64,000 bases of DNA from Rickettsia akari str. Hartford (GTDB taxonomy: Bacteria > Pseudomonadota > Alphaproteobacteria > Rickettsiales > Rickettsiaceae): the NCBI RefSeq assembly GCF_000018205.1, contig NC_009881.1, forward strand, positions 992,001 to 1,056,000, written 5' to 3'. The notes below the pieces were generated by a model. The model saw only the letters and a list, made by a program, of their open reading frames with translations. It was not told the origin of the DNA and made no database searches. Below, one piece after another: positions 30,369 through 41,206 of the stretch (its first letter is position 1; each line of letters opens with the position of its first letter). The translations under genes were made by a program, and so were the position numbers.

Positions 30369-31631
30369 ATGAATATTTTTAATAATAATTTGCATGAAAC
30401 GGATAAAGAAATTAATGAAATAATAAAACATGAAAAGTTACGTCAAAGTAGCGTAATCGAGCTTATTGCATCAGAGAATTTCGTAAGTCCCGCAGTACTT
30501 GAAGCTCAAGGGTCGATTCTGACTAATAAATATGCAGAAGGGTATTCCGGTAAACGTTTTTATAACGGTTGTGAGGAAGTAGATAAAGCTGAAAATTTAG
30601 CTATAGAGAGAGTAAAAAAATTATTTAACTGCAAATATGCAAATGTGCAACCTCATTCAGGCTCACAAGCAAATCAAGCTGTATATCTTACTTTATTACA
30701 GCCGGGCGATACAATTCTTGGTATGTCATTAGATAGCGGTGGGCATCTAACGCACGGTGCATCCCCTAATATGTCCGGTAAATGGTTTAACGCCGTTTCT
30801 TATGGCGTAAATAAAAAAACTTATTTAATCGATTATGATGAGATTGAGAGGTTAGCAGTTTTACATAAGCCAAAACTACTTATAGCTGGCTTTTCTGCTT
30901 ATCCTCGTAATATTGATTTTACAAGATTTAGAGAAATTGCGGATAAAGTCGGAGCATATTTCATGGCAGATATTGCTCATATTGCAGGGCTTGTTGCCAC
31001 AGGTGAGCATCAAAGCCCTATTTCTTATGCTCATGTTGTTACCTCCACTACTCACAAAACGCTTAGGGGACCAAGGGGTGGTTTAGTCTTATCTGACGAT
31101 GAAGAGATAGGCAAAAAAATAAATTCTGCATTATTTCCAGGATTACAAGGTGGTCCGTTAATGCATATAGTCGCCGCAAAAGCAGTAGCTTTTTTAGAAA
31201 GCTTGCAGCCTGAATATAAAAGCTATATTAAGCAGATAATAAGTAACGCTAAAGCTTTAGCAAGTAGCTTGCAAGAAAGAGGATATGATATATTAACAGG
31301 CGGAACAGATAATCATATTGTTTTAGTGGATTTGCGTAAAAACGGAATTACCGGAAAGCTTGCTGCTAATTCTTTAGATAACGCAGGGATTACATGTAAT
31401 AAGAATGCTATCCCGTTTGATGAAACTTCGCCTTTTATCACTTCAGGTATTCGCCTTGGTACTCCCGCATGTACTACTAGAGGCTTTAAAGAACAGGATT
31501 TCGTATCAGTCGGTCATATGGTAGCAGATATTTTAGATGGTCTAAAGAATAATAAAGATAATACTAAAGCTGAACAGCAAGTGCTACATAAAGTAACAAA
31601 ACTAATTAAATTATTTCCGTTTTATGACTAA
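30369..31631 (+). CDS. glyA: Serine hydroxymethyltransferase
   Basis: Converts serine and tetrahydrofolate to glycine and methylene-THF; PLP enzyme in the cytoplasm. 420 residues. [24 protein letters not shown] start block ([20 protein letters not shown]), PLP lysine in [15 protein letters not shown], and [20 protein letters not shown] near the end. Its last codons overlap the lipA ATG by eight bases, so the two are one operon. Confidence 0.97.
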
Positions 31632-32517
31632 TTTAAATAAAAAACCGGATTGGATAAAGGTTAAAGCTCCTAATTCTGCAGAGTATTATAATACAAAAGA
31701 TTTAATAAAGAATCTGAGTTTAAATACTGTGTGCGAAGAAGCTGCTTGTCCTAATATCGGTGAGTGTTGGTCGAAAAAACATGCAACCATGATTATTTTA
31801 GGTTCGGTTTGTACTAGAGCCTGTATGTTTTGTAATGTCAAAACTGGTAGACCTGATTTACTTGATCCGCACGAACCGCAAAGGTTAGCAGAGGCTGTAC
31901 AAAAGTTAAATCTTAAACATGTAGTAATTACTTCCGTCGATCGTGATGACCTTGAAGACGGTGGAGCTTCACATTTTGCGGAGTGTATTAATGAAATTAG
32001 AAAATCCTCGACAAATACTACTATCGAGATTCTAACACCCGATTTTTTAAGAAAAGAAGGAGCAGCTGAAATAATAGCCAATTCAAAGCCTGACGTATTT
32101 AATCATAATGTCGAAACAGTACCGTCTTTATATAAAACGATTAGACCTGGAGCTAGATATTATAATTCTTTAAGCTTACTTCACAATATCAAAAAATTAT
32201 CTCCTGAAATTTTTACAAAATCAGGTATGATGGTAGGACTTGGCGAAGAAATAAATGAAGTAGTACAGGTTATGGATGATTTAAGGGAAGCACAAGTTGA
32301 TTTCCTCACTATCGGACAGTATCTGCAACCTACTAAAAATCATGCCGAGGTCGCAAAATATGTTACTCCTGAAGAGTTTCAATATTTAGGGCGAATAGCA
32401 AAAACAAAAGGATTCTTGATGGTTTCGTCAACCCCGCTAACCCGTTCTTCATACCATGCCGATGAGGATTTTCAAAAATTAAAAGAGAATTACCAACAGC
32501 GTCATACAGTGGCTTAA
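31624..32517 (+). CDS. lipA: Lipoyl synthase
   Basis: Radical-SAM enzyme that inserts two sulfurs into octanoyl groups on dehydrogenase lipoyl domains. 297 residues. The auxiliary cluster Cys are in [16 protein letters not shown] and the radical-SAM cluster in [15 protein letters not shown] (CxxxCxxC), with the C-terminal [16 protein letters not shown] containing the third cluster's Ser ligand. Translationally coupled to glyA. Confidence 0.97.
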
Positions 32518-32545
32518 CAGGTGTTGTTGTATGGATACTCGAACC

Positions 32546-32628
32546 GTCATTACGAGAAGAAGCGTAGTAGCATCGACGTGGCAATCTCATCAAGCAAGTA
32601 GTACCAAAGTCCTGAGATTGCTACTTCC
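32546..32628. repeat. RPE-like repeat, family C (short form)
   Basis: GTCATTACGAGAAGAAGCG, GACGTGGCAATCTCATC and GAGATTGCTACTTCC; the arms GGCAATCTCA/TGAGATTGC pair. Lies between lipA and the toxin-antitoxin pair. Confidence 0.65.
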
Positions 32629-32756
32629 TTTTAGTTGTTTAACTCATGACAATATTAACGCTTTCTAGCAATACCTCTAGAGTAAATAACCCTAATATTG
32701 ATTAATTTTTATTATATGATACTATGCGTATTATATACGTGTATGAGGATTGTTTT

Positions 32757-32987
32757 ATGCAGAAGAAATTAACAATTACTATAGATGAAACGGTGTATTA
32801 TAGACTGTATTCTGTAATAGGTGCACGCAAAATTAGTAAATTTATTGAACAACTTGTAAGACCTTATGTAATTAATGAGGAGCTGGGAGTTGCTTACAAA
32901 GCTATGGCTAAAGATACAAAAGCTGAAGAACAAACCAATGAGTGGGTAGAAGGATTAATAGACAATGATTTGTATGAAAAGATGTGA
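32757..32987 (+). CDS. Antitoxin of a MazF/PemK-type pair
   Basis: 76 residues from the ATG at 32757, which has GAGG eight bases upstream. N-terminal KKLTITIDETVYYRLYSVIG looks like a ribbon-helix-helix DNA-binding segment; the C-terminal [20 protein letters not shown] would bind the toxin. The 3' end overlaps the toxin gene by 23 bases, the usual arrangement. Frame intact. Confidence 0.85.
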   Translation: MQKKLTITIDETVYYRLYSVIGARKISKFIEQLVRPYVINEELGVAYKAMAKDTKAEEQTNEWVEGLIDNDLYEKM

Positions 32988-33294
32988 AGTATGGTTGGTA
33001 GATTTTAATCCATCGTTAGGCGGTGAAGTAACTAAAGTAAGACAAGCAATAATCGTTAGCAACAATTACTCAAATGCTTCATTAAATCGTGTGCAAATAA
33101 TACCTTTAACTAGTAATATTGATAAATGCTATCCTTGTGAAGCTTATATAATGATAGGTGGTAAAAAAGCTAAAGCCATGGCTGATCAAGTCATGACAGT
33201 AAGCAAATTAAGGTTAAAATCTAAAATTAATGTTATCTCTAATGAAGATATGCAGCTTTTGGAATATGCCATTAAATTACAGCTAAGTCTATAA
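32965..33294 (+). CDS. MazF/PemK-family endoribonuclease toxin
   Basis: 109 residues. [20 protein letters not shown] then [20 protein letters not shown] and PLTSNIDK are the PemK/MazF core, with [17 protein letters not shown] as the conserved later strand. Starts are possible at ATG 32965 or 32974; both lie within the antitoxin gene. This is the only toxin-antitoxin pair in the window with both frames open. Confidence 0.9.
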   Translation: MICMKRCEVWLVDFNPSLGGEVTKVRQAIIVSNNYSNASLNRVQIIPLTSNIDKCYPCEAYIMIGGKKAKAMADQVMTVSKLRLKSKINVISNEDMQLLEYAIKLQLSL

Positions 33295-33320
33295 AGATAA
33301 TTTATTCAATACTTGGTACA

Positions 33321-33824
33321 ATGATAAACGTAGAAATCATAAAAAATTACGACAAATGGCGTGAGCATAAGCAGATAAATAAGAGTTTAATCCAAAAAAT
33401 AACTCAAAATATTTTATTGCGGTTTAATAATTTTAGTAAAATAAAACAATTTGAATTATCAATGTTACTAACAAATACTGCAGAAATATTGACCTTAAAC
33501 AAACAATTTCGTAATATAGAAAAGGCTACTAACGTTCTTGCTTTTCCAAGTAATGAATTAAATTGGCAGGATTTATATTCTAAACTTGAATTTTTAGGCG
33601 ACTCTGATTATATGCACTTAGGTGATGTAGCATTTTGTTATGAGGTAATATATAATGAATCGTGCGAGCAGCAAAAAACTTTTGAGAATCATTTTATTCA
33701 TCTTTTAATACATAGTATTTTACATTTAATTGGATTTGATCATCAAAATGACACAGAAGCACACATTATGGAAAATCTAGAAATTGAAATATTATCATAT
33801 TTCGGTATTTCTTCCCCTTATTAA
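33321..33824 (+). CDS. ybeY: Endoribonuclease YbeY
   Basis: Metal-dependent RNase for 16S rRNA 3' end maturation and ribosome quality control. 167 residues. The zinc motif is [14 protein letters not shown] (His x3), preceded by the conserved NVLAFPSNE and [11 protein letters not shown] strands. Followed after 16 bases by tlyC, an arrangement like ybeY-corC in many bacteria. Confidence 0.94.
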   Translation: MINVEIIKNYDKWREHKQINKSLIQKITQNILLRFNNFSKIKQFELSMLLTNTAEILTLNKQFRNIEKATNVLAFPSNELNWQDLYSKLEFLGDSDYMHLGDVAFCYEVIYNESCEQQKTFENHFIHLLIHSILHLIGFDHQNDTEAHIMENLEIEILSYFGISSPY

Positions 33825-33840
33825 CTAAATAAAAAACTTT

Positions 33841-34746
33841 ATGTTAAAATCTTCAAAAAAAGAAGATTCTAGTAAAAAAAATCAAAATAATAATTTAATT
33901 TTTACTGTACGAAAATTATTCTCTCCGATAAAAAATTTTTTTAGAACAACAAAAACGCCTGATAATTTTTTTGGTGTCATCAAACGCCTTAAAATTAATA
34001 TCCAAAAAATGACCCTAGACGAGCGTAATATTTTAGCTAATTTATTGGAGCTAGAAGATAAAACTATTGAAGATATAATGGTACCGCGTTCTGATATTGT
34101 GGCAATAAAATTAACTGCGAATCTAGCAGAATTAAGTGAGTCTATTAAGTTAGAAGTCCCACATACACGCACTCTTATATATGACGGTACTTTGGACAAT
34201 GTAGTAGGGTTCATTCATATCAAAGATTTGTTTAAAGCATTGGCTACAAAGCAAAATGGTCGTTTAAAAAAACTTATACGTAAGCATATAATTGCAGCTC
34301 CTTCTATGAAATTATTAGATTTGCTAGCAAAAATGCGTCGCGAGAGAACACATATTGCAATAGTTGTTGATGAGTATGGCGGTACTGACGGTTTAGTTAC
34401 TATTGAAGATCTTATAGAAGAAATAGTAGGACGCATTGATGATGAGCATGATCAGCAATTAGATAGCGATAATTTCAAGGTTATTAATAACTCAACAATT
34501 ATTTCAAATGCACGTGTTGAAGTAGAAGTGCTTGAAGAAATAATAGGAGAAAAGCTAAAAAATGATGATGATGAGTTTGATACAATAGGAGGACTTGTAT
34601 TGACTAGAGTCAGTAGTGTTCCGGTTATCGGTACTAGAATAGATATTTCAGAAAATATTGAAATTGAAGTTACGGATGCAACTCCTCGTTCTTTAAAACA
34701 AGTCAAAATTAGACTAAAAAACGGTTTGCATAGCGATAAGATTTGA
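33841..34746 (+). CDS. tlyC: TlyC / CorC-family CBS-domain protein (putative hemolysin C)
   Basis: 301 residues. Two CBS domains (from about 75: [14 protein letters not shown] and [11 protein letters not shown]; then [20 protein letters not shown]) followed by the CorC_HlyC transporter-associated domain ([20 protein letters not shown]). There is no DUF21 membrane domain, so the protein is soluble or peripheral, as in E. coli CorC. The rickettsial homologue was reported to give hemolysis when expressed elsewhere; a membrane ion or ribosome-linked role, suggested by the ybeY neighbour, is equally likely. Confidence 0.92.
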   Translation: MLKSSKKEDSSKKNQNNNLIFTVRKLFSPIKNFFRTTKTPDNFFGVIKRLKINIQKMTLDERNILANLLELEDKTIEDIMVPRSDIVAIKLTANLAELSESIKLEVPHTRTLIYDGTLDNVVGFIHIKDLFKALATKQNGRLKKLIRKHIIAAPSMKLLDLLAKMRRERTHIAIVVDEYGGTDGLVTIEDLIEEIVGRIDDEHDQQLDSDNFKVINNSTIISNARVEVEVLEEIIGEKLKNDDDEFDTIGGLVLTRVSSVPVIGTRIDISENIEIEVTDATPRSLKQVKIRLKNGLHSDKI

Positions 34747-34807
34747 TTTTAAATAAATATGAATTTAGAGTGGTTGATACTCTAAGTTCATTAAAAATGT
34801 TTTGTTA

Positions 34808-35005
34808 TTATGTTTCAGTATTGTATTCTACTGCTCCAATTAATCCTTCTTCTTGGGTATTTGTTCCAATATAATAATTATAACAGACTTCTCCTACCTT
34901 AATTGCAGCTAATGTTCCAAGCACATGCTCTCTACTACTGCAAGCTTACCGTACCAAGAGTGTTGTATTATCGTTTACTGTATCATTGATTATTTCCTTA
35001 AGCAT
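34808..35005 (-). pseudogene. Small unknown protein with one in-frame stop
   Basis: 66 codons: MLKEIINDTVNDNTTLLVR, TAA, then ACSSREHVLGTLAAIKVGEV and CYNYYIGTNTQEEGLIGAVE. Not recognised. A single base change could restore it. Confidence 0.4.
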
Positions 35006-35208
35006 AAATATCAACCTATTAATTAATATTAAATTCTAGAGCCATAGCGTATAACTAAATATTCACTAATTGTCAATAATAATTACCAAGAAACATGGTA
35101 AAATATAATTTTATGATGTTATTTTCATTTGACTTAGCAGAAAAATTGCGTTCAATACCGAATTCTCTATATATAAGAAATGATCGTTATGCATAAACTA
35201 AACAACTC

Positions 35209-35686
35209 TCAGCTATAAGCTAAGATGTTATAAATAGAAGTGTAATCGATTAGAAATAGGTCATCATTAATAGTTTCACCTTCTTGCTCATCAATATACT
35301 GCTGTATCATTTCATCAGTAATATTACCTAAATTAACTGCCATATAACCTCTAGCCCAAAAATGATTGCCCCAATACTGCTTTCTCAAATAAGCAAATTC
35401 TTGCAATAATATTCTTGAGCTACTGCATTTTCAATACTGCACAAGTTTGCTAGGTGTTATTTGCGGTCTATACTAGATAAACATATGAACATGATCACAA
35501 GCTACTTTGCCTGAAATTATCTGTACTTCATGTTCCATACAAATACTCCTAAATAAATCTCTAGATCTCTCTTCGCTACCTTTCACGTTAATACACTCTT
35601 GCTATACTTTGGTACCCACATATTGTGTACTTTTAAATCATACTGGATATGGCTATTTTTTTCTATAACTTCTCATATCTCTTTAT
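35209..35686 (-). pseudogene. IS200/IS605-family TnpA transposase, decayed
   Basis: The C-terminal third is open: MQEFAYLRKQYWGNHFWARG then YMAVNLGNITDEMIQQYIDE, the IS200 TnpA end with the WARGY and T.E.I..YI blocks. Upstream in several frames: IQYDLKVHNMWVPKYSKSVL and EHEVQIISGKVACDHVHMFI (the HxH metal motif HVHMF). Stops and shifts throughout. No tnpB and no clear hairpin ends near. Confidence 0.8.
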
Positions 35687-35775
35687 AAATTCGTCGCCAA
35701 GGCAACTTCATTATATCTTACATTCGACTAAAGGCGATTGATTGTTCATCCCAAATCGGCATATTAGATATTAAA

Positions 35776-36308
35776 CTACAAAATTACAGTAGTATATATC
35801 CTGAAGAAATTGTTACAAAAACAAAAATGCTTGAATTTTTAAATGAGTATGCAAACCATTTTAGCCGAGATTTATAAATAGGACATTTCACTGCTTCGGC
35901 TTTTTTACTTAATAATGATAAAACTAAATTTTTATTTATACACCATAAAGAGCTTGATAAATGGCTTCAACTAGGCGATCATTGTGATGGAAATAGTAAT
36001 ATATTAAATGTAGCGTGTTAAAGAAGCTATAGAAGAATCAGGAATTAATTAGATTAAAACAATAAATAAAAATTTTTGATATAGACGCACATTATATTCC
36101 GCACACTCATAAGGAGCCTGCTCATTATCACTATGATGTACGATTCTTACTCAAAACAGTAAATAACGCTAATTTTATAAAAAATAACGAATCGAATGAA
36201 CTTAAATGGTTTAGCTTTTCTGATTATTCAAAATTAGATATTGAGCTAGAACGTTCCGTTAATAAAATGATAGCAAAGTTTATGAAAATTAACTATCCTG
36301 CTTGTTAA
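35776..36308 (+). pseudogene. NUDIX hydrolase, decayed
   Basis: Reads LQNYSSIYPEEIVTKTKMLE, a stop, HFTASAFLLNNDKTKFLFIH, LGDHCDGNSNILNVA, a stop and shift over the Nudix box (GG..DG..N....A.KEAIEESGI), then FDIDAHYIPHTHKEPAHYHY and DVRFLLKTVNNANFIKNNES to the end KINYPAC. The Glu-rich catalytic box is split. Confidence 0.75.
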
Positions 36309-36502
36309 ATATAAATTATTTCCCTATAACGGCATTTTTAATAGAATATAAATCAAATGCCATTATCTAGAATTTTTTCATTCCGTAGCAAGAACAAGGA
36401 AGCTTACCACAAAACCCAAAAATGACGCATCCAAACCCAATTAATGAGATTGCACGCTCCTTACAGTCGCAGCCTTATTGCACAGATTGCAAAAATACGC
36501 TC
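36309..36502. other. No gene recognised
   Basis: Short open stretches only (for example MPLSRIFSFRSKNKEAYHK), with no family resemblance I can name. The remaining gap up to 36687 is repeat DNA. Confidence 0.4.
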
Positions 36503-36604
36503 GGTGTCATACCTTTATTTGACCACGGTATCTGAAAAAACAACTTGTAGCGTATATTATTTGTCTATTTTTCCTGGATCCCGCGATCAAGTCCTTAGAT
36601 GACA
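36503..36604. repeat. RPE-like palindromic repeat, family B, degraded
   Basis: GGTGTCATACCTTTATTTGACC at one end shortened here to its pairing blocks TGACCACGGTATC, and TCCTGGATCCCGCGATCAAG with AGATGACAG at the other. The next 60 bases carry a piece of family C (CGCAACAACGCCTACAGTCG). Confidence 0.65.
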
Positions 36605-36687
36605 GAAGAACAACCGATCCACGCAACAACGCCTACAGTCGCTCACAATGACAAGAAAATCGTATCACGTAGGCAACATCAGTATCA

Positions 36688-38187
36688 TTATGCTATTTTT
36701 TGATATTCAAAATATATTTTCCTTACTGCATAAATCCAAGCAAGGCATACGAAAGTAAATACCACCATTAGAATCGGTGAGATTGAGGTAAAAGTAGCAG
36801 TCGGAACTAAGGTAAAGATAATAGATTGTACAAGACCGCTAGAGGATTTGCCAACTTTTGCACTTATTACGTCAACCGCTGCTTTGCCTTTGGTTTTAAG
36901 CTCCTCATCAAGAGGGATATATAACATTTCTCTTGAAGTATCCCATATAGAATATTTAGTACCTTTAGCTAAAATATTTTGAATACCGCCGATCGAAACG
37001 GCAAGAGCAAGAGGTGACATTAAAATTGCTCCATCAAATAATGATAAAATTTGTTGATCAAATACTATAAGTACAAAGAACAAAATGCCGGTCACCATTA
37101 TTATAACTGGTGAAATAACTGCTGCTGCAAACCAGTTATGCATACGCATAACGTTATTACCGATGATGGTCATAACCATTATTGCAACGCCTGTCCAAAG
37201 TATATACAAACTGTTAAATTCAGCATAGGTATTTACAGTCGGATATAATTCCTTAATTTTTGCTTTCCATACGGCTTCGACTAAGTTAATAGCAAATCCG
37301 AACGCTGCGGAACAAATTAAAAGTAGCCATAAATATTTTGATTTTGCAATATATTTAAAGCTTTTAATCAGTCCTATCCGTGCTGAAGTTGATCTACCGC
37401 TTTTTACTTTGGCATAAAATAATGGGTTAGTAAAAACGTTCTTACTAATAAATCTAACTAACAAACAATAAACAATAGAAACGATAGCAACCATTGTCGT
37501 GGATACTTGAACTAAAGTGATTTTACTATCCGAAATACTCATAAACTTCTTAATAATAGTATCTTCCGATGATAGATTCATCATTAAAAAGCCGACTAAT
37601 ATTAAAGAAGAGTTGCCGAATAGCGAAAAGAGAGTATAAAATCTTTTTGCTTCTTCGGTGGTAGTAAGTTCATTAGCAAACTGCCAAAATAATAATACGT
37701 AAAAAATATTAGGCCAAAGCTCGGCAAGACTATAATATACTATATAACCCCAATTACCTACTAATGATATATACCACTTAAAATGAGGATAGCGTTCCAT
37801 CCAGTCAGCTAGATTATCTGGATGTACATGAAAAATATGAATATTAGGATAAATAACAAAGGCAAATAAAACAAAAAAGCCGATGAAAAATGCACTTAAA
37901 TAATAAAAGATCTTGTCAAAAGTAAGATGATTAATCATTTTAGCATAAATAATCACGAATAAAGCAGCAGCAGGAGTAACACAATAAACTTTAGCAAAAC
38001 CTGCTATTTCTGCACTAATCTCAGAAATTAAAATACTATCTTTTAAGATTCGTAAAACATTTTGATTAAATAAAATACAAAACATTAAGGCACTCATCGG
38101 AATAAACTTTCCGAGTTCGTAATTATGCACAGGCCAAAATGCCGCTCTGAATTTGCTTTTAAACGATCGTGATGAGGTACTCAGCAT
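36688..38187 (-). CDS. tlcE: Nucleotide translocase of the Tlc family, Tlc5 type
   Basis: 499 residues with about 12 hydrophobic segments; inner-membrane carrier taking nucleotides from the host cytosol. The N-terminus FWPVHNYELGKFIPMSALMF and NQNVLRILKDSILI is the family start; ELWPNIFYVLLFWQFANELT and AKRFYTLFSLFGNSSLI are the conserved helix 5 region. The sequence fits the fifth rickettsial paralogue rather than the ATP/ADP exchanger Tlc1. Tlc5 of R. prowazekii was reported to carry GTP/GDP. The paralogue number is from memory. Confidence 0.88.
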   Translation of the reverse strand: MLSTSSRSFKSKFRAAFWPVHNYELGKFIPMSALMFCILFNQNVLRILKDSILISEISAEIAGFAKVYCVTPAAALFVIIYAKMINHLTFDKIFYYLSAFFIGFFVLFAFVIYPNIHIFHVHPDNLADWMERYPHFKWYISLVGNWGYIVYYSLAELWPNIFYVLLFWQFANELTTTEEAKRFYTLFSLFGNSSLILVGFLMMNLSSEDTIIKKFMSISDSKITLVQVSTTMVAIVSIVYCLLVRFISKNVFTNPLFYAKVKSGRSTSARIGLIKSFKYIAKSKYLWLLLICSAAFGFAINLVEAVWKAKIKELYPTVNTYAEFNSLYILWTGVAIMVMTIIGNNVMRMHNWFAAAVISPVIIMVTGILFFVLIVFDQQILSLFDGAILMSPLALAVSIGGIQNILAKGTKYSIWDTSREMLYIPLDEELKTKGKAAVDVISAKVGKSSSGLVQSIIFTLVPTATFTSISPILMVVFTFVCLAWIYAVRKIYFEYQKIA

Positions 38188-38407
38188 TATAAATCCCTAA
38201 GGACAAAAAAAAAACTTAAGTACTTTATGTTCTGTGTACTTTACAATCATTAATTATACAGCACACATAACCTCAGATTTTATGAAAATATATCTACAGA
38301 TATCATCTGAGAGATGGTATACTGTTTGTTGTACTTTGACGGTGCTGAGCTTATATAATATGTTTATTCTTTTGTCAATAATTTAGTCATAAAATAAAAT
38401 ACTCGCA

Positions 38408-39613
38408 ATGCTCGATAGTAATAAACTACAGGAATATTTTGAACTTTATGATAATTATACAAAGGCACATAAGCTAGGTAATAAATATTTAGAATACGCT
38501 AAAATAGTAATGCAAACAGAGTATTATAGGGTGTTGTATTACTCGGCATCATCCTCAATGCCATCCTTGTCATTCCCACGAAAGCGTGAATCTAGAGATA
38601 ATCACAAGATGTGTTCCCGCTTTCGCGGGAATGACATAAACAGAGACATGGATGACAAGCATAAGTTCCTAATCATCCCATCTATCTTCAACTCACCGGA
38701 AATATTTTTTCTAGCTCGTGGCAAAAATTTTATTGAAAATTTGAGAAACTACGGTGAAGTTTATTTAATAGATTGGCTAGAGATTGAGGAACCTAAATAT
38801 TTACTAGACGACTATGTGCATAAAATCATTGAAGTAATAGATAGTTTGAAAATTAAAGACATTAATTGCATAGGTCATTGTATCGGCGGTAACCTTGCGA
38901 TAGCTACAAATGTACTTATACCTAAATTTATAAAAACTCTGACTTTACTTACCTGCCCGTGGGATTTTTCTCATTTTTTTTATATAAGAATGTTGCATCG
39001 ATGTTTAAAACTAGATAGTGGCATAGAAAATTTACCGACAATTCCTAAGATTCATATTCAAATTTTATTTTTTCTGTTATTTCCTAACTATTTCAATGCT
39101 AAATTAAAAAAATTCTGCTCTATCACTTCTGATCAGGAGCAAGAATTAGCATTTAGAATAGAACATTGGCTTACGTCAGGAAACAATATATCTAAAGGTG
39201 TGTATAATCAAATCATACAAAATATATTGGATAAAAATATGTTTATAAATCTTAAATGGCAAATCGATAATAGATCTCTTCAGAAATTCGCTTATAGAAA
39301 GGAATTTGGAGGAGACACGGAACGCAGCACCGCATCGTATATAAACATACGTGAGGATGCGAGTACCGGATCGACGTACAAATTACCTCTAGAAGTAGAG
39401 TTGCCGAAGAGGTCTAATTTTATTATTGATCCGAGTTTAATCGATTGCCCTGTATATATAGTAGCAGCGGAAGATGATCAAATAGTGCCTAAATCTTCCA
39501 TTTTATCTTTGCAAAAATTATTAAAAAACTCTAAACTTATAGAAGTAAAAGGCGGACATATTAGCTATTTGATAAATAGTAAATTAGATAAATTATTTAA
39601 GGAGTATACTTAG
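38408..39613 (+). CDS. phaC: PhaC-like polyhydroxyalkanoate synthase, truncated, with two in-frame RPEs
   Basis: 401 residues against about 580-600 usual: the N-terminal 150-200 are absent. [20 protein letters not shown], the nucleophile Cys in [12 protein letters not shown], the Asp in [13 protein letters not shown] and the His in KGGHISYLI form the class I PhaC catalytic set. Two repeats are translated: a family A palindrome at about residues 54-77 ([15 protein letters not shown]...SRFRGND) and an RPE-1 at about 292-337 ([15 protein letters not shown]...[16 protein letters not shown]). Both keep the frame. The gene is followed by a thiolase, as in PHA loci, but whether polymer is made is doubtful given the truncation. 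Confidence 0.8.
   Translation: MLDSNKLQEYFELYDNYTKAHKLGNKYLEYAKIVMQTEYYRVLYYSASSSMPSLSFPRKRESRDNHKMCSRFRGNDINRDMDDKHKFLIIPSIFNSPEIFFLARGKNFIENLRNYGEVYLIDWLEIEEPKYLLDDYVHKIIEVIDSLKIKDINCIGHCIGGNLAIATNVLIPKFIKTLTLLTCPWDFSHFFYIRMLHRCLKLDSGIENLPTIPKIHIQILFFLLFPNYFNAKLKKFCSITSDQEQELAFRIEHWLTSGNNISKGVYNQIIQNILDKNMFINLKWQIDNRSLQKFAYRKEFGGDTERSTASYINIREDASTGSTYKLPLEVELPKRSNFIIDPSLIDCPVYIVAAEDDQIVPKSSILSLQKLLKNSKLIEVKGGHISYLINSKLDKLFKEYT
38569..38636. repeat. RPE-like palindrome, family A, inside phaC
   Basis: GTCATTCCCACGAAAGCGTG and CGCTTTCGCGGGAATGAC pair around ATCTAGAGATAATCACAAGA. It lies wholly within the coding frame and adds about 23 residues. Confidence 0.85.
39280..39418 (+). repeat. RPE-1 element inside phaC
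   Basis: Encodes the RPE-1 peptide [20 protein letters not shown] followed by [20 protein letters not shown], in frame, between the Cys and Asp of the catalytic triad. Palindromic arms CTTCAGAAATTCGC and the GAAGAGGTCTAA end. Confidence 0.88.
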
Positions 39614-39730
39614 ATAGAACTTCAAAAATTGGCGTTGTCATTCTATGAGCTCAGGTGCTCACGTATTACTATACGCTCCGATCCAAGGACTCTGCATGCC
39701 TAGTTCTTTTTGAAGTTGATCTTCGTATAC
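39604..39730. repeat. RPE-like palindromic repeat, family D
   Basis: GTATACTTAGATAGAACTTC at the left, TTTGAAGTTGATCTTCGTAT at the right, GGTGCTCACGTATTACTATA inside. Starts within the last codons of phaC (its GTATAC supplies the final Tyr-Thr). Confidence 0.8.
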
Positions 39731-39761
39731 CTATTATTCATTCACTTGGAGTATACACATT

Positions 39762-40940
39762 ATGATAAAACCGGTTTATATAACTTATGCGAAAAGGACG
39801 GCGTTCGGCTCGTTTATGGGTAGTCTTAGCACGACTTCAGCACCAATGCTAGCTGCTCCTTTAATAAAAGATATGATACAAAACAGCAAAATCGATCCAG
39901 CTTTAGTAGGTGAGGTAATACTTGGACAAGTAATAACAGGTGGTAGCGGGCAGAATCCGGCGAGGCAAACTCTGATTCATGCGGGGATACCGAAAGAAGT
40001 GCCGGGTTATACGATTAATAAAGTATGTGGCTCAGGTCTTAAAAGCGTAGCACTTGCAGCAAATGCGATTATGACTGGTGATAATGAGATAGTTATAGCA
40101 GGTGGGCAGGAAAATATGTCGCTCAGTATGCACGGTAGCTATATCAGAGCCGGAGCTAAATTCGGCGATATTAAAATGGTTGATCTCATGCAGTATGACG
40201 GACTAACTGATGTATTTTCAGGAGTATTTATGGGAATTACTGCCGAAAATGTCTCGAAACAGTTTAATATTAGTAGACAAGAGCAAGATGAATTTGCTTT
40301 AAGTTCTCACAAGAAAGCAGCTAAAGCACAGCTAGCCGGAATTTTTAAAGATGAAATTTTACCTATCGAAGTAACGGTTAAAAAAACTACTAGTTTGTTT
40401 AAACATGATGAAACAATCAGACCTGATACAAGCCTTGAAATTCTGAGTAAATTATGTCCTGCTTTTGATAAAAACGGCGTAGTTACGGCTGGTAATGCTT
40501 CTTCAATCAATGACGGTGCGGCATGCCTTATGGTAGTTTCTGAAGAAGCATTGAAAAAGCATAATTTGATGCCGCTAGCTCGTATTGTTTCTTATGCTTC
40601 AGCCGGTGTTGATCCAAGTATTATGTGTACTGCCCCCGTTCCTGCCTCCCAAAAGGCTTTAAGTAAAGCAGGTTGGAGTGTTAATGATTTGGAAATTATC
40701 GAGGTTAATGAGGCGTTTGCTGCTCAAAGTATTTATGTAAACCGTGAAATGAAATGGGATATGGATAAGGTTAACATAAATGGCGGTGCAATAGCCATCG
40801 GGCATCCGATTGGTGCAAGCGGTGGACGTATTCTTATAACTCTGATACACTCTTTAAGAAGAGCTAAAGCTAAAAAAGGCTTAGTCACCTTATGTATCGG
40901 CGGAGGTATTGGTATGGCTATGTGCGTTGAAGCAGTTTAA
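39762..40940 (+). CDS. phaA: Acetyl-CoA acetyltransferase (thiolase)
   Basis: Condenses two acetyl-CoA to acetoacetyl-CoA or the reverse. 392 residues, family length. Active-site Cys in NKVCGSGLKSVALAANAIM, His in AIAIGHPIGASGGRILITL and the second Cys in LVTLCIGGGIGMAMCVEAV. Placed just downstream of the PhaC-like gene, which supports a former or present PHA role; atoB would be the alternative name. Confidence 0.94.
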   Translation: MIKPVYITYAKRTAFGSFMGSLSTTSAPMLAAPLIKDMIQNSKIDPALVGEVILGQVITGGSGQNPARQTLIHAGIPKEVPGYTINKVCGSGLKSVALAANAIMTGDNEIVIAGGQENMSLSMHGSYIRAGAKFGDIKMVDLMQYDGLTDVFSGVFMGITAENVSKQFNISRQEQDEFALSSHKKAAKAQLAGIFKDEILPIEVTVKKTTSLFKHDETIRPDTSLEILSKLCPAFDKNGVVTAGNASSINDGAACLMVVSEEALKKHNLMPLARIVSYASAGVDPSIMCTAPVPASQKALSKAGWSVNDLEIIEVNEAFAAQSIYVNREMKWDMDKVNINGGAIAIGHPIGASGGRILITLIHSLRRAKAKKGLVTLCIGGGIGMAMCVEAV

Positions 40941-41016
40941 ATGTAAGTTAAATATGCTGTTACAGTTTTTTAATCAATAGCAAATTACGAGGTATTACTC
41001 AATAAATATAGATTTA

Positions 41017-41136
41017 GTCATTGCAAGCAACTGCAAGGAGCGCGGCAATCCAGAAAAATAATCAAAAAAATGCTACAAATTAGCATTTTTATATTTCCTT
41101 GCTTCGTCAATTACTTAGTAATTTCCTGGCAATGAC
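41017..41136. repeat. RPE-like palindromic repeat, family C
   Basis: GTCATTGCAAGCAACTGCAA, GCGGCAATCCAGAAAAATAA, a central hairpin TGCTACAAATTAGCA, and CCTTGCTTCGTCAATTACTT with GGCAATGAC at the end. Confidence 0.85.
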
Positions 41137-41206
41137 AGAGACTTTCAGAAATATCTATAGTTATTGAGCAATGCCAATTACGAAAGTAACTTGCTATTGA
41201 AGGTAA

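Noticed and set aside
34215..34706. Open frames antisense to tlyC
   Set aside because: Mirror frames of a well-supported gene with low-complexity Ser/Ile content and no ribosome binding sites.
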